Assembly (NCBI RefSeq): GCF_013868415.1
Contig: NZ_JACEMT010000053.1
Location: 63,173 to 127,172 of the forward strand
DNA from: Marinobacterium marinum
GTDB taxonomy: Bacteria > Pseudomonadota > Gammaproteobacteria > Pseudomonadales > Balneatricaceae
Length of the DNA: 64,000 bases
Direction of reading: 5' to 3'
Made by a program: the position numbers and the translations under genes
In this document: in pieces, positions 18,807-28,397 of the stretch
How the letters are laid out: each line of letters starts with the position of its first letter
Numbering within the stretch: position 1 is the first letter of the stretch
The notes under the pieces: generated by a model
What the model was told of the DNA's origin: nothing
Database searches by the model: none
Seen by the model: only the letters and a program-made list of their open reading frames with translations

Positions 18807-19925
18807 ATGCAGCTGAACACCACCGAAGAACTGATCGAAGATATTCGCCAGGGTAAAATGGTTATCCTGATGGATGACGAGGACCGTGAAAACGAGGGTG
18901 ACCTGGTGATTGCGGCCCAGTGCGTACGGCCTGAAGATATCAACTTCATGATCACCCATGCTCGTGGACTGGTTTGTCTGACACTGACCCGCGAGCGTTG
19001 TGAGCAGCTGAAACTGCCGTTGATGGTGCAGAGCAACGGCGCGGCCTTCTCGACCAACTTTACCCTGTCGATTGAAGCAGCCAAGGGCGTTACGACCGGC
19101 ATTTCCGCCGCTGATCGTGCAGTCACCGTGCATGCGGCAGTGAAGGCTGATGCCGTGCCCGAGGATATCGTGCAGCCGGGGCATATTTTCCCGCTGATGG
19201 CGCAGCCCGGCGGTGTGCTGAGCCGGGCCGGTCATACCGAAGCCGGGTGTGATGTGGCGCGTCTGGCAGGGCTGATGCCCGCTTCGGTGATTGTTGAAAT
19301 CATTAATGAAGACGGCAGCATGGCACGTCGCCCAGACCTGGAAAAATTCGCGGCTCGACACGGCATCAAGATCGGCACCATCGCCGACCTGATTCATTAC
19401 CGGACCCTGAACGAACACACGGTCACCCGCCAGGAGGAAGGCACGCTGCCGACCGAATACGGTGAGTTCCGGTACGTCACCTTCCGTGATGAAATTCAGG
19501 GCTGTACCCATCTGGCCCTGATCAAGGGCGAAGTGACGTCCGATGACGCTACGCTGGTGCGCGTGCATGTGCGTAACGAGGTACTGCGTGACGTGGTGGG
19601 CGTACGTCCCGGTGATAAGATGAAATGGACCATGCGCCGTGCGCTCAAACGCGTCGCTGAAGAAGGTCAGGGCGTAGTGCTGCTGCTGGATTCCGGACGT
19701 CGTGTGGATCTGGGCGATGCGATCGACAGCCTGCTGAACAAGGACCGCACCCCTTCCAAGGTCAATGTCAGTGCCTCCGGTGCTTACCTGACCGTGGGCA
19801 CGGGCTCACAGATTCTGCGTGATTTGGGGGTGCGCAAAATGCGCCTGCTCAGTTCACCAATGAAATTCAATGCGATCTCCGGGTTTGACCTGGAGATCGA
19901 AGAGTACATCCCCTACGAGGATTGA
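18807..19925 (+). CDS. ribB: RibBX: 3,4-dihydroxy-2-butanone-4-phosphate synthase fused to a degenerate GTP cyclohydrolase II-like domain
   Basis: A 372-residue fusion. Residues 1-200 are a complete Rib[11 protein letters not shown] (23-32), the TTGISAADR segment and HTE (143-145), the acidic and His residues of the active site. The C-terminal half resembles GTP cyclohydrolase II, but the zinc cysteines and the [17 protein letters not shown] block are replaced by a sequence without cysteine ([16 protein letters not shown]). It is therefore predicted to make only the butanone phosphate. A separate intact ribA at 22391 supplies cyclohydrolase activity. The stop overlaps the ribH start. Confidence 0.92.
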   Translation: MQLNTTEELIEDIRQGKMVILMDDEDRENEGDLVIAAQCVRPEDINFMITHARGLVCLTLTRERCEQLKLPLMVQSNGAAFSTNFTLSIEAAKGVTTGISAADRAVTVHAAVKADAVPEDIVQPGHIFPLMAQPGGVLSRAGHTEAGCDVARLAGLMPASVIVEIINEDGSMARRPDLEKFAARHGIKIGTIADLIHYRTLNEHTVTRQEEGTLPTEYGEFRYVTFRDEIQGCTHLALIKGEVTSDDATLVRVHVRNEVLRDVVGVRPGDKMKWTMRRALKRVAEEGQGVVLLLDSGRRVDLGDAIDSLLNKDRTPSKVNVSASGAYLTVGTGSQILRDLGVRKMRLLSSPMKFNAISGFDLEIEEYIPYED

Positions 19926-20410
19926 TGGACAAGGTTATGACAGTACAAGTTTTTGAAGGCGACTTCGTCAGCGCCAACGGCAAATACGCTATCGTGGTCG
20001 GCCGCTTTAATGCGTTCGTGGTTGAAAGCCTGCTGGATGGCGCCATCGATGCGCTGACGCGTCATGGTGTTGCAGAAGAAAACATCCGCGTGATTCGTGT
20101 GCCGGGCGCGTTTGAAATTCCGCTGGCGGTCAAGCGTGTCGCGCAGCAGAAGCAGGATGACGCGATCATCGCACTGGGCGCCGTGATTCGAGGCGGTACA
20201 CCGCACTTCGAATACGTTTCCGCCGAGAGCTCCAAGGGTGTGGCTCAGGTCTCCATGGACTATGACGTACCGGTTGCCAACGGTATTCTGACCGTCAATT
20301 CCATTGAACAGGCCATTGAACGTTCAGGTACCAAGGCCGGTAACAAGGGCGCTGAAGCTGCACTGTCTGCACTGGAAATGGTCAGCCTGCTGCGTCAGCT
20401 TGAGGTCTGA
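19925..20410 (+). CDS. ribH: 6,7-dimethyl-8-ribityllumazine synthase
   Basis: A lumazine synthase of 161 residues that condenses the RibD-derived pyrimidine (after dephosphorylation) with the RibB product. Signatures are VVGRFNAFV near the N-terminus, [24 protein letters not shown] and the closing [14 protein letters not shown]. Three starts are possible; ATG 19925 forms a TGATG junction with ribBX and has GAGG upstream, whereas ATG 19937 would shorten it by four residues. It is followed two bases later by nusB. Confidence 0.96.
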   Translation: MDKVMTVQVFEGDFVSANGKYAIVVGRFNAFVVESLLDGAIDALTRHGVAEENIRVIRVPGAFEIPLAVKRVAQQKQDDAIIALGAVIRGGTPHFEYVSAESSKGVAQVSMDYDVPVANGILTVNSIEQAIERSGTKAGNKGAEAALSALEMVSLLRQLEV

Positions 20411-20412
20411 AC

Positions 20413-20886
20413 ATGAGCGACACCACCCCACGTAAAAAAGGCAAGCCCAACCTGACCGAGATGCGTCGCAGTGCCCGCAGCTTCGCGCTGCAGGCGTTGT
20501 ATCAATGGTCACTGGTTGGGCAGAGTGCAATTGAAATCGAGGCCCAGTTCCGTGTCGACAACGATATGGGCAATACCGATACGCAGCTCTTCTCCGAATT
20601 GTTGCGCGGTGTTATCGGCGGCAGCCGTGATCTGGATGAGGCGTTCCGCCCGTTCCTGGATCGCCCTTTGGACGACCTGGACCCGGTTGAATTGAGTGTG
20701 CTGCGTATCGGTGCCTATGAGCTGATTCACCGCTTGCAGGTGCCGTACCGCGTTGCGATTAACGAAAGCGTGGAACTGGCCAAGGTGTTTGGCGCCACCG
20801 AAAGTCACAAATATGTGAATGGCATCCTTGATAAACTGGCGCAGCGAGTACGGGCCAGTGAAATTCGGGCACGTCGCTCCAACTGA
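20413..20886 (+). CDS. nusB: transcription antitermination factor NusB
   Basis: A 157-residue all-helical protein that binds boxA RNA with NusE (S10) in antitermination complexes on rRNA operons. It shows the family blocks RRSARSFALQALYQW, the central DRPLDDLDPVELSVLRIGAYEL and PYRVAINESVELAKVFGATESHKYVNGILDKLA. It lies directly after ribH, the common gammaproteobacterial arrangement. Confidence 0.97.
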   Translation: MSDTTPRKKGKPNLTEMRRSARSFALQALYQWSLVGQSAIEIEAQFRVDNDMGNTDTQLFSELLRGVIGGSRDLDEAFRPFLDRPLDDLDPVELSVLRIGAYELIHRLQVPYRVAINESVELAKVFGATESHKYVNGILDKLAQRVRASEIRARRSN

Positions 20887-20904
20887 TCGGCATGAAGGGC
20901 GACC

Positions 20905-21870
20905 GTGGGCGAATTTGAGCTGATCCGTCGCTACTTCATGACGGGGCAGCAGGGGCAGGGAGTTGTCACCGGTATTGGTGACGACTGTGCCGTGCTGCAG
21001 GTACCCAGTGGGCAGCAACTGGTGGTCTCGATCGATACGCTGGTTGAAGGCACTCACTTTTTGCCGGGCACTGCACCCCGGCACGTGGCCTGTCGTTTGC
21101 TGGGTGCCGCCGTCAGTGACCTGGCTGCCGCAGCGGCCACGCCCGCCTGGCTGACCCTGGCCTTGACCCTGCCTCGCAGTGATCCTGACTGGCTGGAACC
21201 CTTTGCGGCCGCTTTGGCCGAGCGGGCCACTGAGTTGGGCATCCGTCTGGTCGGCGGCGATACGACCCGTGGTGAGACGCTGACCTTGAGTGCGCAAGTG
21301 CACGGCTTCGTGCCGAGTGGCGAAGCACTGTTGCGCCGAGGGGCGCAGGCAGGGGATAGAATTCTGGTATCCGGGACGCTGGGTGACAGCCGGGCCGGGC
21401 TGGAGACGCTGTTGCGGCCGCCAGCGCCGCATGCAGACGTGCATTACCTGCAACAGCGTTTCTATCGGCCCGAACCACGCCTGGCATTGGCCCGTCAACT
21501 GCGACCGCATGTGCGTGCCGGTCTGGATATCTCTGATGGTCTGCTGGCCGATCTGGGTCATCTGCTGGAGGCATCGGGTCTGGGCGCTGACCTTTGGCAG
21601 GATCGTGTGCCCCGCTCGGCAGTACTTCAGCGGTTCTATCCACGAGATGCCCTTGTCTGGGCGTTGTCCGGCGGCGAAGATTTCGAACTTTGTCTTAGCG
21701 TTGCAGCCGAAGAGGTGCCGGCCTGTCTTAAGGTGGCTGAGCGTCTGGGTGTGTTGCTGACCGATATCGGCTGTGTGACGGCAGCGCCGGGCTTACGGGT
21801 ACTGGATGCGGCCGGGCAGGTTCGGACCGGGCTGGCGTCGGGATATGACCATTTTAAGGACTCGATATGA
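20905..21870 (+). CDS. thiL: thiamine-monophosphate kinase
   Basis: A 321-residue ATP-dependent kinase that converts thiamine phosphate to thiamine diphosphate. It has the GEFELI start, the metal/ATP segment GIGDDCAVL, DTLVEGTHF, the GGDTTRG motif and GLDISDGLLADLGHL. Translation appears to start at GTG 20905 after an AAGGG site; no upstream ATG in frame fits. It ends in a four-base ATGA overlap with pgpA. Confidence 0.95.
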   Translation: MGEFELIRRYFMTGQQGQGVVTGIGDDCAVLQVPSGQQLVVSIDTLVEGTHFLPGTAPRHVACRLLGAAVSDLAAAAATPAWLTLALTLPRSDPDWLEPFAAALAERATELGIRLVGGDTTRGETLTLSAQVHGFVPSGEALLRRGAQAGDRILVSGTLGDSRAGLETLLRPPAPHADVHYLQQRFYRPEPRLALARQLRPHVRAGLDISDGLLADLGHLLEASGLGADLWQDRVPRSAVLQRFYPRDALVWALSGGEDFELCLSVAAEEVPACLKVAERLGVLLTDIGCVTAAPGLRVLDAAGQVRTGLASGYDHFKDSI

Positions 21871-22343
21871 ACAAGGCTCCGGCTTCCGTCTGGCGCAACC
21901 CCATTCATTTTCTGGCCTTCGGACTGGGGAGCGGTGCCGCTCCCTGGGCGCCGGGTACCTTCGGTACACTGGCTGCAGTACCCTTCTGGTATCTGATGGC
22001 TCAGACCACACTGCCGGTTTATCTGGGGCTGACGTTGCTGGCCGGTGTTATCGGTATTTGGTTGTGTGGCCGTACCTCGCGTGACCTGGGAGTGCATGAT
22101 CACGGCGGTATTGTTTGGGATGAGTTTGTCGGTTACTGGATTACCATGATTGCGGTACCGGTTGACTGGATTTGGGCGCTGCTCGGTTTTATCCTGTTTC
22201 GCCTGTTTGATATCTGGAAACCCTGGCCGATTCGGCCGGTTGACCGCCGTGTGCATGGTGGTCTCGGGATTATGCTTGATGATGTGCTGGCGGGTGTTTT
22301 TGCTGCGCTGGCGTTACAGGGGCTGCTCTGGCTTTGGGGATAA
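21867..22343 (+). CDS. pgpA: phosphatidylglycerophosphatase A
   Basis: A 158-residue integral membrane phosphatase that turns phosphatidylglycerophosphate into phosphatidylglycerol. The family motif [15 protein letters not shown] is near the N-terminus, followed by [11 protein letters not shown] with its acidic residues and [32 protein letters not shown]. It is co-translated with thiL by an ATGA overlap. Confidence 0.95.
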   Translation: MNKAPASVWRNPIHFLAFGLGSGAAPWAPGTFGTLAAVPFWYLMAQTTLPVYLGLTLLAGVIGIWLCGRTSRDLGVHDHGGIVWDEFVGYWITMIAVPVDWIWALLGFILFRLFDIWKPWPIRPVDRRVHGGLGIMLDDVLAGVFAALALQGLLWLWG

Positions 22344-22390
22344 CCCCGCCATGGCCCGGGAAACGAATAGTGACAGAGGAAACAACCAAG

Positions 22391-22999
22391 GTGTCAGTAC
22401 AGTATGTAGCCGACTCACGGCTGCCGACCCCCTGGGGGGTCTTTACCATGGTGGGCTTTGAAGATCCGGCCACCGGCAAGGAGCACGTTGCGCTGGTATT
22501 CGGCGATGTGGCCGGCGACGAGCCGGTACTGGCGCGTATCCATTCGGAGTGTCTGACCGGCGATGCACTGTTCAGTCTGCGTTGTGATTGCGGTTTTCAG
22601 TTGCAGGAAGCACTCAAGCGCATTGCCGAAGAAGGCAAGGGTGTTTTGTTGTATCTGCGTCAGGAAGGGCGAGGCATCGGGCTGCTGAACAAGATCAAGG
22701 CCTATCATCTGCAGGATGGCGGTGCGGATACCGTTGAAGCCAATGAGCGCCTGGGCTTTGCTGCGGATATGCGTGACTACAGTATGTGCGAGCCGATGTT
22801 GGCGCATTTGGGGATCAAGGCTGTCAGATTGATGACCAATAATCCGCGCAAGGTAAAGGCGTTGGAAAAATACGGTTTGAATGTGGCCGAGCGAGTACCG
22901 CTTCAGGTGGGCAAGAACCGCCACAATGAAGACTACCTGCAGACCAAGATGGGCAAGCTGGGCCATATGATGACCGAGCACCATTTCAAGGACGAATAA
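22391..22999 (+). CDS. ribA: GTP cyclohydrolase II
   Basis: A 202-residue stand-alone RibA, the first committed enzyme of riboflavin synthesis. The zinc ligands Cys54, Cys65 and Cys67 are present ([17 protein letters not shown]), as are [11 protein letters not shown] and the C-terminal KMGKLGHMM. The GTG at 22391 aligns with E. coli Met1 (ten residues before LPTPWG) and has AGAGGA upstream; an earlier GTG at 22370 is possible. Its presence explains why the C-terminal domain of ribBX can be degenerate. It is convergent with dxs. Confidence 0.95.
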   Translation: MSVQYVADSRLPTPWGVFTMVGFEDPATGKEHVALVFGDVAGDEPVLARIHSECLTGDALFSLRCDCGFQLQEALKRIAEEGKGVLLYLRQEGRGIGLLNKIKAYHLQDGGADTVEANERLGFAADMRDYSMCEPMLAHLGIKAVRLMTNNPRKVKALEKYGLNVAERVPLQVGKNRHNEDYLQTKMGKLGHMMTEHHFKDE

Positions 23000-23048
23000 C
23001 GCGCCTTCAGGTCGCCCGCACCCTGTTTTTCGGTGTATCGGCGGTTAG

Positions 23049-24833
23049 CTAGCTTCCCATGCGCTGCCGGATCGAGGTCTCGATACCGGTGGCGTCCAGT
23101 CCGCACTCGCTCAGCTGTTCCTGACGGCTGGCGTGGGCGATCCAGCGATCGGGAATACCCAGTATCAGCAGGGGCGTGGTCAACTCGGCGGCCTGCAGGT
23201 GTTCTGCGATTGCCGAACCCGCACCTCCCCGAATCGAATGATCCTCAATACTGACCAGCAACTCATGGTGGGCGGCCAGCTGATTGATGATGTCCTGGTC
23301 CAGCGGGGTTACGAAACGCATGTCCACCAGGGTGTAGTCATGGGCCTCGGCCACCTGTCGGGCCGTGGCGAGCAGGGGACCGAAGTTGAGCAAGGCAACT
23401 TTCCTGCCGCTCCTCAATGTCCGGCTTTTCCCCAGCCGTACCGGTATCGGGTGTCCGGCCTGAGGCAGGGCGGCGCTGCCGCGCGGATAGCGGACTGCAG
23501 CCGGTCCCGGGTATTCATGACCCAATGTCAGCATCTGTTCCAGTTCGTCCTCGTCGGCGGGGGTCATAACGACCATATGAGGAAGACAGCGGAGATAGGT
23601 GATATCGAAGCAGCCGGCATGAGTTGCGCCATCCTCTCCGACCAGACCGGCGCGGTCGACCGCCAGCAGGACGTCCAGCTTCTGCAGCGCAATATCATGC
23701 ACTACCTGATCGTAGGCACGTTGCAGGAAGGTGGAATAGATTGCCAATACGGGCTTCATCTGGCGGCAGGCGAGTCCGGCGGCCAGAGTGGCGGCATGTT
23801 GCTCGGCGATGGCGACGTCAAAGTAGCGCTCGGGGAAGCGCTCGGAAAAAGCGACCAGATCGGACCCTTCCCGCATGGCGGGGGTGATGCCAACCAGACG
23901 GTTATCCACAGCCGCTGTGGTGCATAGCCAGCGACCGAATACATTACAGTACTTGGGGCGCTTGACCGGTGCGGGATTATGCGCTGTCGCGGGCGGCTCC
24001 AGTTTGGTGAGGGAGTGATAGCCCACGGGGTCCGCTTCTGCCGGGGCAAACCCCTTGCCCTTGCGGGTAATGACATGCAGCAGGCGCGGGCCGGGCTCGG
24101 CCAGTGCCCGCTCCAGAGCCGGTAACAGCAGACTGAAGTCGTGCCCGTCCACAGGGCCGATATAGCCCAGCTCAAGGGCCTTGAACAATTCGGCGGTGAC
24201 CGGTGTGTCGGTATTCTGTTTCAACTGGCGGGCCAGATAGTTGGCGAGCCCGCCCTCGTTGCGTGAAATCGACATGTCGTTGTCATTCAGCACCACCAGC
24301 AGGTTAGCACCGGTATGGGCAGCATGGTGCAGGGCTTCGAATGCCATGCCGGCTGTCATGGCACCATCACCGATGACGGCTACCGCATGACGCGTTTGTC
24401 CCTGCAGACGGTGTGCCAGTGCCATGCCGAGTGCGGCTGAAATGGATGTACTGGAATGGCCGGTACCAAAGGTATCGTAGGGGCTTTCATCGCGCTTGGG
24501 GAAGGGAGACAGGCCGCCTTTCTGACGTATGCCGAGCATCTGCTCGCGACGACCGGTCAGGATTTTGTGTGGATAACTCTGATGACCGACATCCCAGACG
24601 AGGTCGTCATCCGGGGTCTGCAGTCGATAGTGCAAGGCGATGGTCAGTTCGACCACACCCAGTCCGGCACCGAAATGGCCACCGGTCTGACTAACCGAAT
24701 AGAGCAGGAAGGCACGCAGCTCTCGTGCCAGCTGCGGCAGCTGTGACGGTGGCAGGTTGCGCAGGTCGCGGGGGCTGTCGATCTGGTCCAACAGAGGAGT
24801 GGGCGGTCGTAAAGTGGGAATCTGGTGTAGCAT
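23049..24833 (-). CDS. dxs: 1-deoxy-D-xylulose-5-phosphate synthase
   Basis: A 594-residue thiamine-diphosphate enzyme (E. coli 620) that starts the MEP isoprenoid pathway from pyruvate and glyceraldehyde 3-phosphate. Motifs: GGHFGAGLG with the catalytic His (His53), DVGHQSYPHKILTGR, the TPP-binding GDGAMTAG (155-162) through NDNDMSIS, and the transketolase C-terminal part (IEDHSIRGGAGSA). It lies two bases after ispA, so ispA and dxs are in one operon with xseB. It is slightly short, but no active-site block is missing. Confidence 0.97.
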   Translation of the reverse strand: MLHQIPTLRPPTPLLDQIDSPRDLRNLPPSQLPQLARELRAFLLYSVSQTGGHFGAGLGVVELTIALHYRLQTPDDDLVWDVGHQSYPHKILTGRREQMLGIRQKGGLSPFPKRDESPYDTFGTGHSSTSISAALGMALAHRLQGQTRHAVAVIGDGAMTAGMAFEALHHAAHTGANLLVVLNDNDMSISRNEGGLANYLARQLKQNTDTPVTAELFKALELGYIGPVDGHDFSLLLPALERALAEPGPRLLHVITRKGKGFAPAEADPVGYHSLTKLEPPATAHNPAPVKRPKYCNVFGRWLCTTAAVDNRLVGITPAMREGSDLVAFSERFPERYFDVAIAEQHAATLAAGLACRQMKPVLAIYSTFLQRAYDQVVHDIALQKLDVLLAVDRAGLVGEDGATHAGCFDITYLRCLPHMVVMTPADEDELEQMLTLGHEYPGPAAVRYPRGSAALPQAGHPIPVRLGKSRTLRSGRKVALLNFGPLLATARQVAEAHDYTLVDMRFVTPLDQDIINQLAAHHELLVSIEDHSIRGGAGSAIAEHLQAAELTTPLLILGIPDRWIAHASRQEQLSECGLDATGIETSIRQRMGS

Positions 24834-24835
24834 GT

Positions 24836-25732
24836 TCAGTGATCGCGATGGACGATGTAATCGGTCAGCGCAATCAGGTCATCTGCCGTCGGGCCAAAGG
24901 TGCGCAAAATTTCGACCGCTTCATCATGCAGCTGATGCAGACGTGTGCGGGCGCCTTCAAGTCCCAACAGAGCAGGATAGGTGGGCTTGTTCTGCGTGAG
25001 GTCCGATCCCTGGGGTTTGCCCAGTGTTTCGGTATTGCCCTCGATGTCCAGCAGATCGTCCTGAATCTGGAAGGCCAGCCCGATCAGGCGGCTGTAGTGG
25101 CGAAGCGGTTCCAGTTTGTCGGCATCGGTTACCCCGGCCGAGAGAGCACCCAGCTCAACGGCGGCACTGATCAGCGCACCGGTCTTGTGGGCATGCATGG
25201 CCTGCAGTTGTTCCAGTGTCAGAGGCTTGTCCACATGGGACAGATCAAAGGCCTGGCCCAGCACCATACCGTACATGCCGCTGGCCTGAGCGAGCAGATT
25301 AAGCATACGCAGTTGCAGGGCAGCCGGAACATTGTCACCGGGCGCACTGAGGTGTTCAAAGGCGAGGCATTGCAAGGCGTCGCCGGCCAGGATGGCACTG
25401 GCTTCGTCAAAAGCGATATGGCAGGTCGGCAGGCCCCGGCGCAGGTCATCGTTATCCATGGCGGGCAGGTCGTCATGCACCAGGGAATAACTGTGGATGC
25501 ACTCGATGGCGACCGCGGCTCGGTCTGTCAGGTCGTTTGCCGGCGCATCGCTGCAGAGCCGGTGACTCAGGTAGACCAGAGCCGGTCGCAAACGCTTGCC
25601 GCCATTGAGCAGGCCATGGCGCATGGTGAGCTGTAAACGGGGCTCCAGACTGTGGTCGGCACAGATCAGCCGGTCGAGCTGTTGCTCGACGCGTTGGCGA
25701 TAGCCGTCCAGGCGCTGCGTAAACGTATTCAT
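24836..25732 (-). CDS. ispA: (2E,6E)-farnesyl diphosphate synthase
   Basis: A 298-residue short-chain prenyltransferase that condenses IPP with DMAPP and geranyl diphosphate. The first aspartate-rich motif is DDLPAMDND (87-95) and the second is DDLLD (225-229); GGKRLRP (44-50) binds IPP. The frame is open to 25777, but ATG 25732 has GGGAGA upstream and lies one base after the xseB stop. It belongs to the xseB-ispA-dxs isoprenoid operon. Confidence 0.96.
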   Translation of the reverse strand: MNTFTQRLDGYRQRVEQQLDRLICADHSLEPRLQLTMRHGLLNGGKRLRPALVYLSHRLCSDAPANDLTDRAAVAIECIHSYSLVHDDLPAMDNDDLRRGLPTCHIAFDEASAILAGDALQCLAFEHLSAPGDNVPAALQLRMLNLLAQASGMYGMVLGQAFDLSHVDKPLTLEQLQAMHAHKTGALISAAVELGALSAGVTDADKLEPLRHYSRLIGLAFQIQDDLLDIEGNTETLGKPQGSDLTQNKPTYPALLGLEGARTRLHQLHDEAVEILRTFGPTADDLIALTDYIVHRDH

Positions 25733-25733
25733 G

Positions 25734-25976
25734 CTAGAGGTCTCCCTGGTCAGGAAAGTCGCTGGCGTGGATGGCACCGTCCTGTTCGGTCAGCAGTTGT
25801 ACTTTCTGTTCGGCCTGTTGCAGGATGGTTTGACAGTCACGGGTCAGCCGTATGCCCTGCTCGAAGGCCTTGAGTGCATCTTCGATCGGCAGGTCTCCCT
25901 GCTCTAGCTGTTCAACCAGTCCTTCGAGCTGTTGCAGCGACTGTTCAAAGTCGAGAGTCTTCGGTTTGGGTGCCAT
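25734..25976 (-). CDS. xseB: exodeoxyribonuclease VII small subunit
   Basis: An 80-residue helical protein with the XseB pattern [35 protein letters not shown]. It partners with XseA (not in this window) to degrade single-stranded DNA into oligonucleotides. Start of the xseB-ispA-dxs operon; the stop TAG is one base from the ispA ATG. Confidence 0.94.
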   Translation of the reverse strand: MAPKPKTLDFEQSLQQLEGLVEQLEQGDLPIEDALKAFEQGIRLTRDCQTILQQAEQKVQLLTEQDGAIHASDFPDQGDL

Positions 25977-26082
25977 GGCGATTCACTATCCTCTATAAGC
26001 CGCTCACGTTAACCAACCCGGCGAAGAGGGTCAATCTGCATCGCTAAAAACCCGGCAAATGGGATGAACACGGGCACTGTTC

Positions 26083-26091
26083 TGGTATTAT
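26083..26091 (+). promoter_or_regulatory. candidate extended -10 promoter for pomA
   Basis: TGGTATTAT, an extended -10 (TGn-TATTAT), lies about 80 bp before pomA. A weak -35 (TGAACA at 26065-26070) is spaced 15 bp away. I saw no sigma-28 (FliA) promoter in the 190 bp upstream of pomA. Confidence 0.3.
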
Positions 26092-26169
26092 CTTGCTAGG
26101 GTGGACGCTGGGTGAAGACCTTGTTTTCACTTGTAAATGGGATCGCACATACTTTTTCAGGAGCGTTCA

Positions 26170-26928
26170 GTGGATCTGGCTACCCTCGTTGGCCTTATCG
26201 GGGCCTTTGGCATCATCATCGCAGCGATGGTCCTGGGCGGCGATGTCGGTATATTTGTTAACCCTCCCTCTATTCTGATTGTCCTTGGCGGTACCCTGTT
26301 GGTGGTGCTGATGAAATTTACGCTGGCGCAGTTCCTGGGTGCCGGCAAGGTGCTGGCCAAGGCGTTCATGTTCAAGTCCGTCAACCCTGAAGACATCATT
26401 GCCGAAACCGTGGAGCTGGCCGATGCGGCGCGCAAGGGCGGATTGTTGTCACTGGAGGACAAGCAGGTGTCGTCGGATTTCATGCAGCGAGGCATTCAGC
26501 TGCTGGTGGATGGGCATGATCCGGAGGTGGTGAAGCAGCTGCTGAAAAAGGAGACGCGCCTGACCTTTGAACGTCATGACTTCGGCAGCAAGATCTTCCG
26601 GGCAATCGGCGAAGTGGCACCGGCCATGGGCATGATCGGTACGTTGATCGGTCTGGTGCAGATGCTGTCCAACATGTCGGATCCGAAATCGATTGGACCG
26701 GCGATGGCGGTTGCGCTGTTGACGACCTTGTACGGTGCCATGATCGCCAACATGTTCGCGCTGCCGGTGGCCGATAAGCTGGAGGTGCGGCGTGATGAAG
26801 AGTCACTGAATCAGGCACTGGTCATTGATGGTCTGTTGGCCATTCAGGCCGGACAGAATCCTCGTATCATCGACCAGATGCTGCGCAGTTATCTGCCGGA
26901 AGACAAACGTGCCGTTGCTGAAAGCTGA
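26170..26928 (+). CDS. pomA: flagellar motor stator protein PomA (MotA family, sodium type)
   Basis: A 252-residue four-helix inner-membrane protein. The start MDLATLVGLIGAFG matches Vibrio PomA (read from GTG 26170, AGGAG upstream), not E. coli MotA. The conserved GEVAPAMGMIGTLIGLVQML and MAVALLTTLYGAMIANMF form the third and fourth helices. With PomB it forms the stator that couples ion flow to flagellar rotation. It is followed 11 bp later by pomB; no other flagellar gene lies in the window, as is common for pomAB. Confidence 0.93.
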   Translation: MDLATLVGLIGAFGIIIAAMVLGGDVGIFVNPPSILIVLGGTLLVVLMKFTLAQFLGAGKVLAKAFMFKSVNPEDIIAETVELADAARKGGLLSLEDKQVSSDFMQRGIQLLVDGHDPEVVKQLLKKETRLTFERHDFGSKIFRAIGEVAPAMGMIGTLIGLVQMLSNMSDPKSIGPAMAVALLTTLYGAMIANMFALPVADKLEVRRDEESLNQALVIDGLLAIQAGQNPRIIDQMLRSYLPEDKRAVAES

Positions 26929-26939
26929 GGATCACAGCA

Positions 26940-27869
26940 GTGAGTGACGAGAACGACGAGAAATGCAAATGCCCTCCAGCCGGTTCGCCGGCCTGGATGG
27001 CGACCTTTGCCGACCTGATGTCGTTGCTGATGTGTTTCTTCGTACTGTTGCTGTCCTTTTCCGAGATGGATGTACTCAAGTTCAAACAGCTTGCCGGTTC
27101 CATGCGCGAAGCCTTCGGCGTACAGAATCAGATCAAGGTTGAGGATATTCCCAAGGGTACATCCATCATTGCCCAGGAGTTCAGTCCGGGACGTCCCGAG
27201 CCGACCCCTCTGAACGAGGTGCGGCAGATGACGGTGAACAACGACATGAACAGTCTGGATGTACGCTCTCGTGAGGGTGAAGCGCAGATCGAGGATGAAC
27301 TGAAAGGTCTGGAAGAGTTGCGTCGTCAGCAGGAAGAAGAAGCGCGAGACGAAGCCATTGCGGTTGCGCAGGCATTATCGGATGAAATCGGTGAGGGCAG
27401 TATCGAGGTCGAAACCGATGGTTCGCGCATTATTATCCGAGTCAAAGAGCGCGGTTCTTTTGAGTCAGGCTCGGCGGAGCTGAAATTCGAATATATACCG
27501 GTGGTGGCCAAGATTCGCGACCTGTTGTTGGATATCAGCGGTAAGGTGGCCATTGAGGGGCATACGGACAGCGTGCCTTATGGCGGCCGACGATTCGAGT
27601 CCAATTGGGATCTCTCCACTGAACGAGCGTTGGCGGTAGCGCATGAGCTGTTTTCAGACCGCCGTATCAATCAGTCTCGTTTCAGTATTACCGGCTATGC
27701 GGATACTCGCCCTCTGGGGCCGAATACAACGGCGGAGCTGCGGGCACGCAATCGACGTGTTGAGATCGTGATTCAGAAAGGCAATGTGGAAGAGGCTCTG
27801 GAGAAGTTACAATCTCGCCCGGATGGTGATACCGAAGGCGAAGCCTTGGATCCCGGCAGTGTCTTCTGA
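26940..27869 (+). CDS. pomB: flagellar motor stator protein PomB (MotB family)
   Basis: A 309-residue protein with one membrane helix near the N-terminus (TFADLMSLLMCFFVLLLSF) carrying the ion-binding aspartate (Asp25, equivalent to PomB Asp24). A plug/linker with DIPKGTSIIAQEFSPGRPEPTP follows, very close to Vibrio PomB. The C-terminus is an OmpA-like peptidoglycan-binding domain (EGHTDSVPYGGRRFESNWDLSTERA). Similarity to PomB rather than MotB suggests a sodium-driven polar flagellum. Start GTG 26940. A bidirectional terminator follows. Confidence 0.93.
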   Translation: MSDENDEKCKCPPAGSPAWMATFADLMSLLMCFFVLLLSFSEMDVLKFKQLAGSMREAFGVQNQIKVEDIPKGTSIIAQEFSPGRPEPTPLNEVRQMTVNNDMNSLDVRSREGEAQIEDELKGLEELRRQQEEEARDEAIAVAQALSDEIGEGSIEVETDGSRIIIRVKERGSFESGSAELKFEYIPVVAKIRDLLLDISGKVAIEGHTDSVPYGGRRFESNWDLSTERALAVAHELFSDRRINQSRFSITGYADTRPLGPNTTAELRARNRRVEIVIQKGNVEEALEKLQSRPDGDTEGEALDPGSVF

Positions 27870-27894
27870 TGTCAAACAGTCGTTGAAAGACATA

Positions 27895-27922
27895 AAAAAA
27901 CCGCCGAATTGGCGGTTTTTTT
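27895..27922. terminator. bidirectional terminator between pomB and cytochrome c gene
   Basis: AAAAAA-CCGCC-gaatt-GGCGG-TTTTTTT: A and T runs flank the stem on either side, so it can stop transcripts from pomB (+) and from the convergent cytochrome gene (-). Confidence 0.9.
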
Positions 27923-27938
27923 ATGGGACGAACGATGC

Positions 27939-28244
27939 TTACTTGGCAGCGTCGAGCATGTACTGGATGGACGCTTTCAGTTCGCCATCGGTGCAGTCCA
28001 TGCAGGTGCCCTTCGGCGGCATGGCGTTGATGCCGGTGATCGCTGTGGCCAGCAGTGCATCCATGCCTTTTTCGGCACGCGGGGCCCAGGCGGCAGCGTC
28101 GCCGAACTTGGGTGCACCGGCAACGCCGGCAACGTGGCAAACGGAGCACTTGGCGTTGTAGACTTCTTCACCAGAGCGTTCAGCCATGGCTGCGGCCGGA
28201 GTCAACAGGGTGGCAGCTGCCGCAATCAGTAGAGTCTTTTTCAT
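27939..28244 (-). CDS. cytochrome c5-type monohaem c-type cytochrome
   Basis: A 101-residue precursor with a signal peptide (residues 1-21, ending AMA) and one haem site CSVCH (Cys33, Cys36, His37). The likely axial Met75 is in NAMPPKG, and a Cys81/Cys84 pair follows, the disulfide loop typical of c5 cytochromes. It is a small soluble or loosely bound periplasmic electron carrier; the partner oxidase is not in the window. An ATTATA on the plus strand at 28281-28286 reads TATAAT on the minus strand and may be its -10 box. Confidence 0.9.
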   Translation of the reverse strand: MKKTLLIAAAATLLTPAAAMAERSGEEVYNAKCSVCHVAGVAGAPKFGDAAAWAPRAEKGMDALLATAITGINAMPPKGTCMDCTDGELKASIQYMLDAAK

Positions 28245-28397
28245 TGCAGGTTTCCTTTTATTTAGCTCGGTTTTGTACCGATTATACTTAAATATGGGGA
28301 TTTTAGGGCGGCCATTCCCTTAAAGTAAATACCTCCAAGGTGCGGCATCGGGTCGCGGGCCCCGCGGAAACCGGAAGAAAGTGTGGCGGTGCCTGGG

